Positions 50,159 through 59,913 of a stretch of 64,000 bases of DNA are shown here, piece by piece. The position numbers were made by a program, and so were the translations under genes. Positions within the stretch are counted from its first letter, which is position 1. Every line of letters starts with the position of its first letter. The stretch spans positions 310,001 to 374,000 of the forward strand of contig CAVTYY010000004.1 in the NCBI GenBank assembly GCA_963739045.1. The letters run 5' to 3'. The notes beneath the pieces are model-generated. The model was given only the letters and a program-made list of their open reading frames with translations. It had not been told where the DNA came from and ran no database searches. Source of the DNA: Halobacillus_B sp963739045. GTDB taxonomy: Bacteria; Bacillota; Bacilli; Bacillales; Halobacillaceae.

Positions 50159-52396
50159 CTATTTAAGATCATTGGAGATCTGTTGAACGATTTGATCTTT
50201 TAACACTCCACCCACGACTCTTAAGTGCTTCACTATGCTTGAATTACCATACTTGGTTAGAAACTGGTCAGTTGCCGGATCGAGTTTATCATCGGTTAAG
50301 ACGAGCGGTGCTTTGTATTTATAAGCGAGAGAAGACGCAGATAAAGCATCAGGAAAGTTTTCTCCTGTCGCTGTTAGAACATAAGAAGAGGAGATATCCT
50401 CTCTAAAGTAATTTAATACTTTTTGCTGAGTTTCATAACGCTGACTGCCTGCGAGTCGTACTACTCGGTCTTTTCCGTTTTGTTTAATAAGATCTTTTGC
50501 TACTTGGTCAGAGACAACCCCGGAACCGCCGACGATGGCGACTTGTTTGAAGTTAACAAAGGCTTTGCTTTTGTTATCCATCTTCTGGTCCGTTAAGACG
50601 ATGGCCCAATTTTTAATTGCCGCTATTGGGGCTGCTCCTAAAGCATCAGGAAAACTGTGGCTGGAGGCAACGATTGCTCCTTGAACATGATTAAGCTGGG
50701 CATTCACTTTTTGGTTCGTTTCAATTCGGTTTTTACCTGCGATACGATCTACTTTGTATCCTTTGGAAGACAGCTGTTGTTTGATCTGCTCGCTGATGGC
50801 ATTCGGTCCTCCTAAAATAATGACATTCTCCGTACCTAGACGCTTGAGTTCATTAACAACTTCAGGACGGATTTTATTGGGTCTGCTTAATAAAATCGGT
50901 GCATTTCCTTTTTGAGCAGCAAGTGGAGCAGCAGAAAGGGCGTCCGCATATTCGGTTGATGTGGACAGAATGACCGTTTTATAAGCATGATCCTGTGGAA
51001 ATCCATTAGGATAAAGGGCCTTTGAAACCTCTACGGCCGTTGTTTCCCTGGCATGGGCCGAAATCTCTGTGGATTCAAAGGAATCGGAATTACCTTCCTG
51101 GGGATTTTTCCACACCACTGAATCATTCTCGCTATTGACCACTTCCGTACCTCCCCAGTTTTTTGCATATTCTACCGCTGGTTTTTGGTGGTAAAACTGC
51201 TTGAGCGTTTCTTTAGAATGATCGTTCACATGAAATTTCTTCGTTAAATAATTGGTCCAGAGAACTTGATCGGTTTTCGTGTTGATGACCGCTGTATGCT
51301 TCCAATGCTTAGCATAATCGATGGCTGATTGGGCTTGATAGTTTTTCGAAAGAATCCCATTTTTAGGGTGTTCAACGATAAAGTCCTTCGAAAGATAGTT
51401 TGACCAGAGAATTTCTCCGGTATCATTATCGACGACCCGCGTGTGTTTCCAGTTTTCCGCATAGGTAAGAGCATCCTCTTTGTTATTAAACCAATGATTA
51501 ATGGAAGGGTTCGATACATGATACACGCCATACCGCTGAGAGATATTACTATAAATCCGTTTTTGATTCATTTTATCAAAGACGTACACATTTTCTCTTG
51601 ATTTAGCGTAGTTAAGAGCATCTTCCTTATGGGTATAAATCTTCAGTCGGTTATTTTGATCATCATACACTTCAAAAACGCTAAAAAATTTATCGGTCGC
51701 TTTTCCAATGGCTTGAGCCACTTGATCTTGAAAGCTGGCGGTCTTAATAAGGGCTTCTTCCTGTGGATTGGACATGTAACCAAGCTCTACTAAGACGGCT
51801 GGCATCTGAGCATTCCTAGTAACAAATAAATCATTTCCTGTAATCCCTTCTGGTCCTTCAGAAATGGACACATCCTTCAAGATTTCCTGATGCATTATGT
51901 GAGCAAGTCGTTTGCTCTCAGGTGAATACTTAATTTGCAGTTGATCTGGTGGGAAATCTTCGTCCACTCCATTATTAATGTCATAATAATAGGTTTCATA
52001 CCCTCGGACGTGAGGATCCACGGCATCGGAATTATGGTGCAGGGAAATAAAAATGGAATTATCATTATTTCCTTTTGCCCAATCATTTGCTATGTTGACC
52101 CGGTTTCTTAAATCGGTATGTACCGGGGAGCCGAAATCCTTATCCGTGCTTCGGGTCATGTGTACGGTGTAGCCCTTTTTTTCTAATACACTTCTAACTT
52201 GATAAGCTTCATCGAGGTTAGCTTTCTTTTCTACATATCCTGTCTGATCACCGGAATAACCCACGGTTCCTTTGTACTCTCCTCCATGACCGGGGTCTAA
52301 AATGACGACCTTCCCACTATCAGCCGCATGGACCGATGTATGAGCGAAGGATAAAGCAAAAAGCAGGAACAAAAATAAAGATAAACTGTTCTTCAA
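50159..52396 (-). CDS. N-acetylmuramoyl-L-alanine amidase with CWB2 repeats
   Basis: A 745-residue secreted protein. After a signal peptide (about 1-25) comes an Amidase_3 domain (about 30-230) with VVILDPGHGGEYKG, FISLHHNSDA and AVLVELGYMSNPQEE, the zinc and catalytic residues of amidases that cut the sugar-peptide bond. Four repeats of about 55 residues (about 235-450; consensus KxDALxYAkxWkhT.Vvd..t..vlWsNYL.) follow, then three CWB2 repeats (about 465-745). It starts at a TTG at 52396 with AGGAGGG 8 bases before; a longer frame has no site. It is a paralogue of the truncated gene at 1-435. Confidence 0.88.
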   Translation of the reverse strand: MKNSLSLFLFLLFALSFAHTSVHAADSGKVVILDPGHGGEYKGTVGYSGDQTGYVEKKANLDEAYQVRSVLEKKGYTVHMTRSTDKDFGSPVHTDLRNRVNIANDWAKGNNDNSIFISLHHNSDAVDPHVRGYETYYYDINNGVDEDFPPDQLQIKYSPESKRLAHIMHQEILKDVSISEGPEGITGNDLFVTRNAQMPAVLVELGYMSNPQEEALIKTASFQDQVAQAIGKATDKFFSVFEVYDDQNNRLKIYTHKEDALNYAKSRENVYVFDKMNQKRIYSNISQRYGVYHVSNPSINHWFNNKEDALTYAENWKHTRVVDNDTGEILWSNYLSKDFIVEHPKNGILSKNYQAQSAIDYAKHWKHTAVINTKTDQVLWTNYLTKKFHVNDHSKETLKQFYHQKPAVEYAKNWGGTEVVNSENDSVVWKNPQEGNSDSFESTEISAHARETTAVEVSKALYPNGFPQDHAYKTVILSTSTEYADALSAAPLAAQKGNAPILLSRPNKIRPEVVNELKRLGTENVIILGGPNAISEQIKQQLSSKGYKVDRIAGKNRIETNQKVNAQLNHVQGAIVASSHSFPDALGAAPIAAIKNWAIVLTDQKMDNKSKAFVNFKQVAIVGGSGVVSDQVAKDLIKQNGKDRVVRLAGSQRYETQQKVLNYFREDISSSYVLTATGENFPDALSASSLAYKYKAPLVLTDDKLDPATDQFLTKYGNSSIVKHLRVVGGVLKDQIVQQISNDLK

Positions 52397-52651
52397 AGGT
52401 CTTTCCCTCCTGATTGAAAGATTTATTTTAGACGTATGCACTTCTATCGTATATTGTTCTGAAAGAGTTTACAATTTAGCAGTTTTTAAGAATTGCAGAA
52501 TTGCCAATGAGAATATCGAACAGGTCTGGAAGAAACTATTAAAATTTAGCAATTCCATAAATCCGCTATCATATAGTAAAATAGAAGAATAGATACTGAT
52601 TGGATAAATAGCCAGGGACACCTTATTAAACAACTTTGGAGGAGAGTTAGA

Positions 52652-53014
52652 ATGAGAAGGAGTCTGGAATTTACCGACACGGAACTAGTAGTTAAGCTTG
52701 GATGGATCAGGTTGCTAGCGTTGAAAAAAGATGTCACAATTCCTTATCATATGATTAAAAGTGCGACTGTTGATTATTTTAAACCGCCTGCTGGCACAGT
52801 AAGAGTGCCAGGCACCTCAATTTCCCCGCTTAATATTTATGAAGGAACCTTTAAATATCAGGATTACCGTTACTTCCTTTCATATGAACATCAGGTTCCC
52901 TTGTTGATCATAGAACTGGTGGGACATACGTACAGGTTTGTAATTCTGGAAGTGAAAAATCCTGACGAGTTGGCTGGACAAATAAGAAGCTGCATTCGTT
53001 ACACCTATCTCTAA
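52652..53014 (+). CDS. Small PH-like domain protein
   Basis: The 120-residue product (MRRSLEFTDTELVVKLGWIR onward) has a beta-rich bacterial PH-like fold pattern with IPYHMIKSATVDYF and RYFLSYEHQVPLLIIEL. No membrane segment is evident. It may bind lipid or protein at the envelope. GGAGGAG precedes the ATG, and the gene is alone between two large minus-strand genes. Confidence 0.6.
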   Translation: MRRSLEFTDTELVVKLGWIRLLALKKDVTIPYHMIKSATVDYFKPPAGTVRVPGTSISPLNIYEGTFKYQDYRYFLSYEHQVPLLIIELVGHTYRFVILEVKNPDELAGQIRSCIRYTYL

Positions 53015-53036
53015 CTGATGAAGGTGAAGCAGCGTA

Positions 53037-53078
53037 TAAAAAGACGACCTTCTATACTTGGAGAAGGTCGTCTTTTTG
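53037..53078. terminator. Bidirectional terminator
   Basis: A perfect 16-bp stem (53038-53053 with 53062-53077) with A and T runs on both sides, between the PH-like gene and the convergent CWB2 gene. Confidence 0.9.
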
Positions 53079-53080
53079 AT

Positions 53081-55408
53081 TTATTTAAACGTACTCTTTA
53101 AAGCTGGCGAAAGAACTCCTTCACCGCCAAAAAAGACAAAGTGGTGAAGCTGTTTCGAGAAACTCACAACATCATTGTTTACACGATCTGAGTCAGTAAG
53201 CAATATAGGCATATCGTGGGAATAAGCATATCTGCTTCCTGATAAAGCATCTGGAAATCTACGTCCATTGGAAATCCCAGCCTGCGTCGCATGTGGATAA
53301 TACGTTTTGGCAATTTTTAAAGCGGTTAAGGATCGGTCTGTTCCGGCAATCCGGTTAATCTTATGAATACCCAGCTGCTTTAACATCGTCTCTGCTTGAG
53401 GCGGCACGGCATTGGGTCCGCCTATAATCGTGACCGAAGTGACAGATGGGTGTGTTTGTACATAGGAGATGATTTCTTTATGAAGACCTGAGTCAGATGT
53501 ATTAAGCAGGATTGGCGATTGACTCTTCGTTGCGTAAGGGACGATACTGAGCGCATCTGCGAAGTTATTGCCATCTGCTATGAATAATTGAGCAGGATCG
53601 TCCGTCACATGCTGAGCAATTTGAATAGCGGTTTCTACCCGATTTGTTCCTGCGATCCTGATCACTGGGTAACCAAGATCATTAAATTGCTGGGAAATAG
53701 CCGAGGATACGGCTCCAGTTCCTCCGAGAACCGTAATGCGGCCGTTGGGTTGTAGAAGTCTTTTGGTTTCTTCTATTTTAGAATGCAGCACGCTTTGGCG
53801 GTCATTCACGAGCATGATGACCCCGTTCAGAGATTTATTTAATACACCGCCTGCGAGTGCATCCGGGTAATTGGTGCCGTCCGTAAGAATTACGGTATCC
53901 AGCGAATGATCCGGGATTCTGTTCGTAAAGGCTTGCGAAGTTTCATACCTCGTTTGGCCAGCTATTCTGCTGAATGACTTTGTTTCCGTATTTCCGAATG
54001 GAAGGGCAGGCTTAGCTTTCCACTCCTCATAATCATGGATGGTCATTCCTTTAAACCCTTTAGATTTAAGCTGAGTATAATAATTTCGGACACTGGCTAG
54101 TTCCTTTTCCATATCAGCTGTGCTTCGGTTATGGAAGCTTAAATAATCCACACTGTTGGGCAGCAATTCCACTCCAATTTCTACTTTGGGAGAGGAGGCG
54201 TACTTCATCTCACCTTCAGTCAGCTGAGTAATACTGTTTGATCCAAGAGCATTATTCCGATAGGCCATCAACGTGACGTAATCCTGACGATCAATCATTT
54301 CTTTATAAAAGCCAGGATAATGAGCTTCAACGGCACTTTGATCCGTCCAGAAAGGCAGGGAACTCCCTATGATAAATCCTTTATTTTTGGCATAGGAAAT
54401 ATACTCCTTTGCAGAAGCCGACCACTCTTTTAATACCGTTGCGCGATCATGATCCCATGCGTCCATAACGTAGGGTTCAATATCAAAGTGGATTCCTGCG
54501 AACTGTTCACTTTGTGCTGCATTGTGGTTATACTTCGCGACAAGGTCTATTCGATGCAGGGCTTCTGAGGTGTAGGCTTCCTGACCCCATTTCGGCTGTC
54601 CCATCAGCGCATGAACCGTGATTCCCTGGTTGGATGCTTGTTGAATGAAAGAATGATAGGTTGGGTCCGGAATTCTCGTGTCAAAATGGAGATAGATATT
54701 GGTAACCTGCTGATCGGTAAGAAATTGCATGGTTTCCTCAGGGTTCTTCGTTACTGACGGGCTGTCCCAAATCCAGACGTTCTTCTCGGTATGATATTCA
54801 TTAAGAGCATCCTGAATGGCTTGGGTATATTGATTAAGATCGTCGGTTCCATTGGAAGGGACTGCTGTGGAAAGGGCACCTTCAGCAGTTAAGAAAGCTT
54901 CTCCCTGGGCTTGTGTAAATGTAAGAGAGACTTCTTTCTTGTCCGTTGCTAGAGCTTCATAGTTTTCTTTAACGGTAAAGCCATTTAGACGGAGGTGCTT
55001 TTTCATCAATTGTTTTAATTGCAGATTTCCACCGCCGATAAATGTGACCGCTTCGGATCCTTCTTCGCCTTGAACGGTAATCAGAGATTCAGCATCTACC
55101 AGAGGATCGGTTGAAACCAAACGGGACTCCGTCACATTGGACGCTGGTTTGCTCAACGAATAATAGTTGTAAATCGTTCCTCCTGCTTTTTGAGCAACCA
55201 GAGAGGTAATGGGGGCGAAGCGGCTGTTATTTTTTCCATTCACTAATGTAGTAGAATGGTTATTTACGTAATAAAATTGGCAGTCTGTCTGGCATGCACC
55301 ATGATTGCTTTCAGAGGCGTCAGCTTCAGCTGCCACTGAACCGACAGCCTCTGCTCCAATGAACAGCAGACAAATAAAAAATAGAACACTAGATTTATAG
55401 AAAGACAA
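53081..55408 (-). CDS. Secreted glycosidase-like protein with CWB2 repeats
   Basis: A 775-residue secreted protein. A signal peptide (about 1-28) precedes about 180 residues of unknown type. Then comes a TIM-barrel-like domain (about 205-470): VWIWDSPSV, HFDIEPYVMDAWDHDRAT, GSSLPFWTDQSA, YVTLMAYRNNA and GMTIHDYEEW. This pattern, with an acidic DxE pair on a strand end, suggests a glycoside hydrolase, but I cannot name a family. Three CWB2 repeats end the protein (about 480-775). It lies beside the amidase gene and could trim the same wall or polymer. Confidence 0.75.
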   Translation of the reverse strand: MSFYKSSVLFFICLLFIGAEAVGSVAAEADASESNHGACQTDCQFYYVNNHSTTLVNGKNNSRFAPITSLVAQKAGGTIYNYYSLSKPASNVTESRLVSTDPLVDAESLITVQGEEGSEAVTFIGGGNLQLKQLMKKHLRLNGFTVKENYEALATDKKEVSLTFTQAQGEAFLTAEGALSTAVPSNGTDDLNQYTQAIQDALNEYHTEKNVWIWDSPSVTKNPEETMQFLTDQQVTNIYLHFDTRIPDPTYHSFIQQASNQGITVHALMGQPKWGQEAYTSEALHRIDLVAKYNHNAAQSEQFAGIHFDIEPYVMDAWDHDRATVLKEWSASAKEYISYAKNKGFIIGSSLPFWTDQSAVEAHYPGFYKEMIDRQDYVTLMAYRNNALGSNSITQLTEGEMKYASSPKVEIGVELLPNSVDYLSFHNRSTADMEKELASVRNYYTQLKSKGFKGMTIHDYEEWKAKPALPFGNTETKSFSRIAGQTRYETSQAFTNRIPDHSLDTVILTDGTNYPDALAGGVLNKSLNGVIMLVNDRQSVLHSKIEETKRLLQPNGRITVLGGTGAVSSAISQQFNDLGYPVIRIAGTNRVETAIQIAQHVTDDPAQLFIADGNNFADALSIVPYATKSQSPILLNTSDSGLHKEIISYVQTHPSVTSVTIIGGPNAVPPQAETMLKQLGIHKINRIAGTDRSLTALKIAKTYYPHATQAGISNGRRFPDALSGSRYAYSHDMPILLTDSDRVNNDVVSFSKQLHHFVFFGGEGVLSPALKSTFK

Positions 55409-55581
55409 TTCCTTGCAACTCCTTCTTTAGTCACCTTACATGTAAGATTCTTTAAAAGTATACAAAATAAGTTGAGTAAAAAGAAAGAGATTAGAGAGAA
55501 AATTTACAATAATATTTATAAAATAGTAAAATAGAACCAATTCTTAAGGACCTGTAAACGTTCTAGTGAATGGGGGACAAA

Positions 55582-55986
55582 CTAGAACACAAAATACTTC
55601 TGTCCCAAGTAATTGGAGATCGTATAAATCCCTGCCCCGCAAAGAATAGTAAAGTCTCCTTGATAAGGCTTCATGAAGGCAGGGAGAAAACCATACCCAT
55701 ATTGGATAATGGGAATACTAACCGAGTAGGAAAAGAAATAACAGATAAGGATAACCACGATGAATCTCCCCGCACTTTTATTAAACGAGGTAGTACTTTT
55801 AAACGTAAACGTACGGTTTAATAGATAACTCACGACAGCGCCGACGATGGTTCCCAACAAGGTTGAAATATAGTAGGACACGCCTGAATGGAAGGAAAGA
55901 AAGGTCACGGACAAACCGAAAATCGTATTTACTACTCCAACAGCTAGAAACCGGAGGAAACTGTTTTGAAAGATCGTCGTTTTCAT
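55582..55986 (-). CDS. GtrA family four-span membrane protein
   Basis: A 134-residue protein with four membrane segments and the family features RFLAVGVVNTIFGLS and VSYLLNRTFTFKS. GtrA-type proteins help flip lipid-linked sugars or support cell-surface glycan steps. Isolated here between the CWB2 gene and the copper island; a GAGGA site precedes the ATG at 55986. Confidence 0.85.
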   Translation of the reverse strand: MKTTIFQNSFLRFLAVGVVNTIFGLSVTFLSFHSGVSYYISTLLGTIVGAVVSYLLNRTFTFKSTTSFNKSAGRFIVVILICYFFSYSVSIPIIQYGYGFLPAFMKPYQGDFTILCGAGIYTISNYLGQKYFVF

Positions 55987-56318
55987 GGGTTGATCCTCTC
56001 GTTCCTATGAGTATCCAGACCATTAGTAAGAGTATGTTCTTGATAGAAAATGCGGGTGGGTAAAGTCATATATCTGAGACGCTCCTTCTTCGATTAGATA
56101 CTAAGTGCAGGCTTTCTTTCTATTCGTACTTTAGCTGTCATTTTTCCCCTCGATGCAGCAGAAAATAGTCGTACGTTTGAAACGAAGTAAGATTAGAATC
56201 CATCTTATCATGAATTTTACTAAGAAAGGGCAAATCCTGAGCCTCGGTCTTGGTAGAGGAGAGGCAGTTCCTTTAGTCGAAGGAAAATGCGTTCATTCGT
56301 CATCTATAATGCAGCCAT
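55987..56318. other. Intergenic region without recognised genes
   Basis: About 330 bases upstream of the GtrA gene. I saw no gene, repeat or RNA that could be supported; the promoter of the GtrA gene should be in its first part. Confidence 0.4.
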
Positions 56319-56366
56319 AAAAAAAGCTCAATGGACAGGCGCATACGCGTCCATTGAGCTTTTTTA
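56319..56366. terminator. Bidirectional terminator
   Basis: A perfect 17-bp stem (aaaaaagctcaatggac with its complement) around a 13-nt loop, with A and T runs, directly after the minus-strand DUF4396 gene. Confidence 0.88.
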
Positions 56367-56372
56367 CCTGTA

Positions 56373-57029
56373 TTACATCGCTTCTTTTATGCCGACTTTC
56401 ACTAAGAACCAGTTTGCTGGATAGCTTGTAAGGAATCCGAGGATCATGGCAATCTGCATCATAAACCAGTACGTGGGTTCATGCGGTTTAGGCGGTTCGG
56501 TAAATAGTAAATAGTGCACAATGGCCATCCATCCGAACATACCGATTTCAAAAGCAATCAGCGACAGCGAATCAGCTTTAACCGCTTCTTTAATCGCATT
56601 CATAGCTCCAGCTTCTTTGTTCATCGGGTAAATGGCATAAAATTGAAAAATGATTCCAAATATATAGGCAAGAATAAACTCTACGGTATAGTGGGCAAAT
56701 AAAGTGGTTCCAGCTATCATAATACCCGTCAGCGCGACGATCGGCACCCCGACTGCATCGCCAAACGAGCAGCCTGCTGCACAGTGGCTGGTAGAAACAA
56801 AAACTTTTGCCGGCTGACCGCGGTTATCATCTTTCTCTACGTTCTGTGCTTTAATTCTTCCCCATTTAAAATAAGTCCACAAGGCAATCGGCCCGAAGAA
56901 CCAGCCGTTGATCGGCCATACGACATTCATAACCTTCATCATTTGTGGATGTTTGATCACATCCATTAAAATAATAAGGGAAGACAATATGCCTATAGCT
57001 AAAAAGATCCAGGATATAACACTTAACAT
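56373..57029 (-). CDS. DUF4396 membrane protein, copper-linked
   Basis: A 218-residue protein with about five membrane segments. The motif STSHCAAGCSFGD (about residue 80) has two cysteines and one histidine able to bind a soft metal, as in the DUF4396 family. The start is the ATG at 57029 behind GAGGTGA. It faces csoR across a 150-bp gap containing paired sites, so it is likely copper-induced; a copper transport or buffering role is inference. Confidence 0.75.
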   Translation of the reverse strand: MLSVISWIFLAIGILSSLIILMDVIKHPQMMKVMNVVWPINGWFFGPIALWTYFKWGRIKAQNVEKDDNRGQPAKVFVSTSHCAAGCSFGDAVGVPIVALTGIMIAGTTLFAHYTVEFILAYIFGIIFQFYAIYPMNKEAGAMNAIKEAVKADSLSLIAFEIGMFGWMAIVHYLLFTEPPKPHEPTYWFMMQIAMILGFLTSYPANWFLVKVGIKEAM

Positions 57030-57062
57030 GAACATCACCTCATCAATGTATTTAGTATTCAC

Positions 57063-57079
57063 ATACCCCGTATATGTAT
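57063..57079 (-). promoter_or_regulatory. CsoR-like operator upstream of DUF4396 gene
   Basis: On the minus strand this 17-mer reads ATAC-N6-GGGGTAT, the same pattern and spacing as the site before csoR. It is 34 bases upstream of the DUF4396 start. Confidence 0.6.
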
Positions 57080-57123
57080 TTTGTTAAACGTTTAAACGAG
57101 AAAAAACCTCATGTTTTAATTGT

Positions 57124-57153
57124 TTGATTTAAAATACCTTAAAGGGGTATATT
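57124..57153 (+). promoter_or_regulatory. csoR-copA promoter with internal operator
   Basis: TTGATT (57124-57129), 18 bases, TATATT (57148-57153). The operator ATAC-N6-GGGGTAT (57134-57150) fills the spacer and overlaps the -10, so bound CsoR would block polymerase; copper would release it. Confidence 0.7.
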
Positions 57154-57179
57154 ATGTGTAAGGGAAGGGAGCATCCACC

Positions 57180-57497
57180 ATGTGTGATAATCATTTACCT
57201 GAAGATAGTGGAAAGAAACCCGTAACTCCAAGAACGGACGAAGAGAAAACAGCTGTCTTAAATCGTCTGAAACGGATAGAAGGTCAAGTAAGAGGGATTC
57301 AAAAAATGGTAGAAAATGATCGCTATTGTGTCGATGTTCTAGTACAGATTTCAGCGATTAATAATGCCATGAATAAAGTAGGCTACTCATTACTGGAACG
57401 GCACACCCACCATTGCGTGGCGGATGCCATTAAGCAAGGCGAAGGAAAAGAAGCCATAGACGAATTAATGAAGGTCGTCCAGCAATTCTCCAAATAA
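57180..57497 (+). CDS. csoR: Copper-sensing repressor CsoR
   Basis: A 105-residue all-helical repressor of the CsoR/RcnR family. The copper ligands Cys-His-Cys are in DRYCVDVL and LERHTHHCV. Without copper it binds DNA and represses the copA operon; copper binding releases it. RLKRIEGQVRGIQKMV is typical. It is the first gene of the csoR-copA-copZ unit. Confidence 0.93.
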   Translation: MCDNHLPEDSGKKPVTPRTDEEKTAVLNRLKRIEGQVRGIQKMVENDRYCVDVLVQISAINNAMNKVGYSLLERHTHHCVADAIKQGEGKEAIDELMKVVQQFSK

Positions 57498-57511
57498 GGA
57501 GGTAACATCTC

Positions 57512-59896
57512 ATGAGTGAGGAAAAAAGTGTGAACATCGGTATTACAGGGATGACCTGTGCCGCTTGCTCCACCCGAATTGAGAAGTCGCTCAATAAAAT
57601 GGATGGCGTAGAAGCTCAAGTTAACTTAGCAATGGAAAACGCTAAAATTCAATACAATCAAGATCAGGTGAAATCATCGGATATCCAAGAACGAATTTCC
57701 AAGCTAGGCTATGACGTGCTGAAAGAAACGTTGGAGCTGGATATTTACGGCATGACGTGTGCGGCCTGTTCGACTAGAATAGAAAAAGTTCTTAATAAAA
57801 TGGAGGGAGTACATCTAGCCTCTGTTAATCTCGCTAATGAAATCGCACATATAGAATATTATCCAGGTCTGACTAAAGTTGAGGATCTCATTGCTAGAAT
57901 TCAAAAACTGGGCTATGACGCCGAACCGAGGGCTGATCGGGAGGATAAGCAATCTCATAAGGAAGAGCAAATTAAACGGCAGCGCATGAAGTTGATTGTT
58001 TCAGCTGTACTCTCTCTGCCGCTGCTGCTTATGATGGTTAACCATTTCATCGGTCTCCCCCTCCCCGGTATTTTAAATAATCCTTGGCTTCAGTTTGTCC
58101 TGGCCACTCCAGTTCAATTTATTATCGGCTGGCAGTTCTATGAAGGAGCTTATAAGAATCTGAAAAATGGTTCAGCGAATATGGATGTTCTCGTTGCGCT
58201 GGGGACAAGTGCCGCTTACTTTTATAGTCTGGCTGAACTAATCCGGTCTCTTTTTACTTCCACAGAGGCTCACCTATATTTTGAAACGAGTGCGATTTTA
58301 ATCACCTTAATTTTACTCGGTAAATATTTTGAAGTTATTGCGAAAGGCAGAACCACTCAAGCGATTTCCAGTTTATTAAATCTGCAGGCGAAAGAGGCGA
58401 CTTTACTGGAAAATGGGGTACAGAAAAAAGTTCCCGTTGAACAAGTAAAAGCGGAGGACCTGCTGCTCGTCCGCCCAGGTGAAAAGTTCCCCGTAGATGG
58501 TGTAATCGAGAGCGGACAGACCGCTGTGGATGAATCGATGATTACTGGGGAGTCTATCCCGGTTGAGAAGCAGGAGAGTTCTCCTGTGATCGGGGCCACT
58601 ATCAACAAAAATGGCACGGTTCACATGAAGGCGACGAAGGTCGGAAAAGATACGGCTCTTTCTCACATTATTCAAGTGGTAGAGGAAGCCCAAGGATCTA
58701 AAGCGCCGATCCAGCGGTTAGCCGATGTGATCAGTGGTTTCTTTGTCCCTATTGTGGTTGGGATTGCGCTGGTCATGTTTTTCGTGTGGATGTTTGCTAT
58801 TCAGCCCGGCGATTTAGCTTCTGCCTTGGAAGCAGCAATAGCTGTGCTCGTAATAGCCTGCCCCTGTGCTCTTGGTCTTGCCACTCCTACTTCTATTATG
58901 GTTGGGACAGGAAAAGGAGCTGAAATGGGGATTCTGTATAAAGGCGGGGAATACCTGGAGGCGGCTCATCGTTTAGATACGATCGTTTTTGATAAAACAG
59001 GGACCCTGACGAAAGGCGAACCGGAAGTGACGAATTTCAACGCAGAAGATGACGAAGTTTTAAGTCTTGTGGTCAGTGCTGAATTGCAATCGGAACACCC
59101 GCTTGCAGGTGCTATAGTTCGATATGGAGAAGCGAATCAGGTGCCCACCGTTGAAGTCGAGCAGTTTGAAGCTCAGCCGGGATTTGGTGTGAAAGCCGTC
59201 ATTCAGGGACAGCAGCTGTTAATTGGTACGAAGAAATTACTTGCTCAAGAAGAAGTAAGCTTTGAATCCTATCAGTCCTTAATGGAAGAATGGGAAGCTG
59301 ATGGGAAAACGGTCATGCTGGCCGCTCTTAATGGCAAAGCGAGAGGACTGATTGCGGTTGCAGACCAAGTGAAGCCAACAGCCAAAACGGCGCTGTCCTC
59401 CCTAAAGGAAATGGGAATTCATTTAGTCATGCTGACAGGCGATAATCAAAGAACGGCGCAGGCCATCGCCAAAGAAGTAGGAATCGATGAAGTCATAGCG
59501 GAAGTGGTTCCAGAACAAAAGGCCTACCATATCGAGCAGCTGAAACAACAGGGAAAACGAGTAGGGATGGTCGGAGACGGCATCAATGACGCACCGGCCT
59601 TAGCCACCGCAGACATTGGCATTGCTATTGGAACAGGCACAGATGTTGCGATTGAAGCGGCAGACTTAACGATTCTAGGCGGGGAATTAACTCTTATTCC
59701 TCAGGCGATCCAACTCAGTAAGAAAACGATGAAAAATATTAAGCAGAATTTATTCTGGGCTCTATTTTATAATACGGCAGGGATACCGATTGCTGCAGCC
59801 GGCCTGTTAGCTCCATGGTTAGCAGGAGCAGCGATGGCATTCAGCTCTGTTAGTGTGGTTAGTAATTCTCTCAGGCTGAAGCGGGTAAAAGTATAA
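57512..59896 (+). CDS. copA: Copper-exporting P1B-type ATPase CopA
   Basis: A 794-residue pump. Two N-terminal metal-binding domains each have GMTCAACSTRIEK (about residues 12-24 and 80-92). The membrane channel motif is IACPCALG (about 448), the phosphorylation site DKTGTLTKGE (about 493) and the hinge VGDGINDAPAL (about 688). It exports Cu(I) from the cytoplasm. It begins 14 bases after csoR with AAGGAGGT and is under its control. Confidence 0.97.
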   Translation: MSEEKSVNIGITGMTCAACSTRIEKSLNKMDGVEAQVNLAMENAKIQYNQDQVKSSDIQERISKLGYDVLKETLELDIYGMTCAACSTRIEKVLNKMEGVHLASVNLANEIAHIEYYPGLTKVEDLIARIQKLGYDAEPRADREDKQSHKEEQIKRQRMKLIVSAVLSLPLLLMMVNHFIGLPLPGILNNPWLQFVLATPVQFIIGWQFYEGAYKNLKNGSANMDVLVALGTSAAYFYSLAELIRSLFTSTEAHLYFETSAILITLILLGKYFEVIAKGRTTQAISSLLNLQAKEATLLENGVQKKVPVEQVKAEDLLLVRPGEKFPVDGVIESGQTAVDESMITGESIPVEKQESSPVIGATINKNGTVHMKATKVGKDTALSHIIQVVEEAQGSKAPIQRLADVISGFFVPIVVGIALVMFFVWMFAIQPGDLASALEAAIAVLVIACPCALGLATPTSIMVGTGKGAEMGILYKGGEYLEAAHRLDTIVFDKTGTLTKGEPEVTNFNAEDDEVLSLVVSAELQSEHPLAGAIVRYGEANQVPTVEVEQFEAQPGFGVKAVIQGQQLLIGTKKLLAQEEVSFESYQSLMEEWEADGKTVMLAALNGKARGLIAVADQVKPTAKTALSSLKEMGIHLVMLTGDNQRTAQAIAKEVGIDEVIAEVVPEQKAYHIEQLKQQGKRVGMVGDGINDAPALATADIGIAIGTGTDVAIEAADLTILGGELTLIPQAIQLSKKTMKNIKQNLFWALFYNTAGIPIAAAGLLAPWLAGAAMAFSSVSVVSNSLRLKRVKV

Positions 59897-59913
59897 GCAA
59901 GGAGGAAAGTACT

